From DATILI01 sp035476635 (lineage in GTDB: Bacteria > Pseudomonadota > Gammaproteobacteria > Burkholderiales > Burkholderiaceae_C): 25,551 nucleotides of DNA. The stretch is from NCBI GenBank assembly GCA_035476635.1, contig DATILI010000256.1:1-25551 (forward strand), in the 5' to 3' direction. Of this stretch, positions 23,489-25,551 are shown piece after piece. The position numbers and the translations under genes are program-made. The notes beneath the pieces are model-generated. The model was not told the DNA's origin, searched no databases, and worked only from the letters and a program-made list of their open reading frames with translations. Within the stretch, counting starts at the first letter, position 1; each line of letters begins with the position of its first letter.

Positions 23489-23526
23489 CTGCGCGCAGAC
23501 CCGGTTTCAACTTCTGGAGCTTTCCC

Positions 23527-25551
<2,025 letters not shown>

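Overview
The window comes from a GC-rich proteobacterial chromosome. The gene families, the divergent ppsR/ppsA pair and the protein style fit a betaproteobacterium of the order Burkholderiales, most likely Comamonadaceae; this assignment is from recognition only. Nearly the whole window is coding. I saw no tRNA, rRNA, insertion sequence, CRISPR array or phage gene.

Region 1 (1-11455, all minus strand) is an iron block. Read in transcription order, a near-perfect Fur box precedes three TonB-dependent siderophore receptors in tandem. These are followed by a periplasmic DUF4198 protein, a small DUF3649 membrane protein, a large PepSY membrane protein, a DUF3325 membrane protein and a ferredoxin/flavodoxin-NADP+ reductase (fpr). 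Gaps are mostly 1-30 nt, and three junctions overlap. Bacterioferritin (bfr) follows after 71 nt. A second Fur box and promoter then lead into an imelysin-family protein cut by the window edge. The layout suggests capture of ferric siderophores at the outer membrane, reductive release of iron at the inner membrane, then storage. No siderophore synthesis genes and no siderophore ABC importer are present here.

Region 2 (11467-21128) is a divergent carbohydrate locus. Leftward: FGGY kinase, GlpD-like flavoprotein dehydrogenase and GntR/HutC regulator, tightly coupled. Rightward: Tat-type sugar-binding protein, double-ATPase ABC protein, permease, aldo/keto reductase and a DhnA/LsrF-type class I aldolase, with 4-nt overlaps through the first four genes. 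The 180-nt divergent gap holds three dyads, one close to the HutC-family operator pattern. The gene set predicts uptake of a sugar or polyol, phosphorylation, flavin-dependent oxidation to a ketose phosphate, and aldol cleavage. No sugar isomerase is present. The substrate is unknown, and this is the best candidate in the window for an undescribed pathway.

Region 3 (21184-22346, minus) encodes the peroxide-defence pair ahpC and ahpD, separated by a clear rho-independent terminator. AhpC has the three-cysteine layout known from the mycobacterial AhpC/AhpD system.

Region 4 (22513-25551) is the divergent pair ppsR (PEP synthase regulatory kinase/phosphorylase, minus) and ppsA (PEP synthase, plus, cut by the right edge), which control the pyruvate-to-PEP step of gluconeogenesis.
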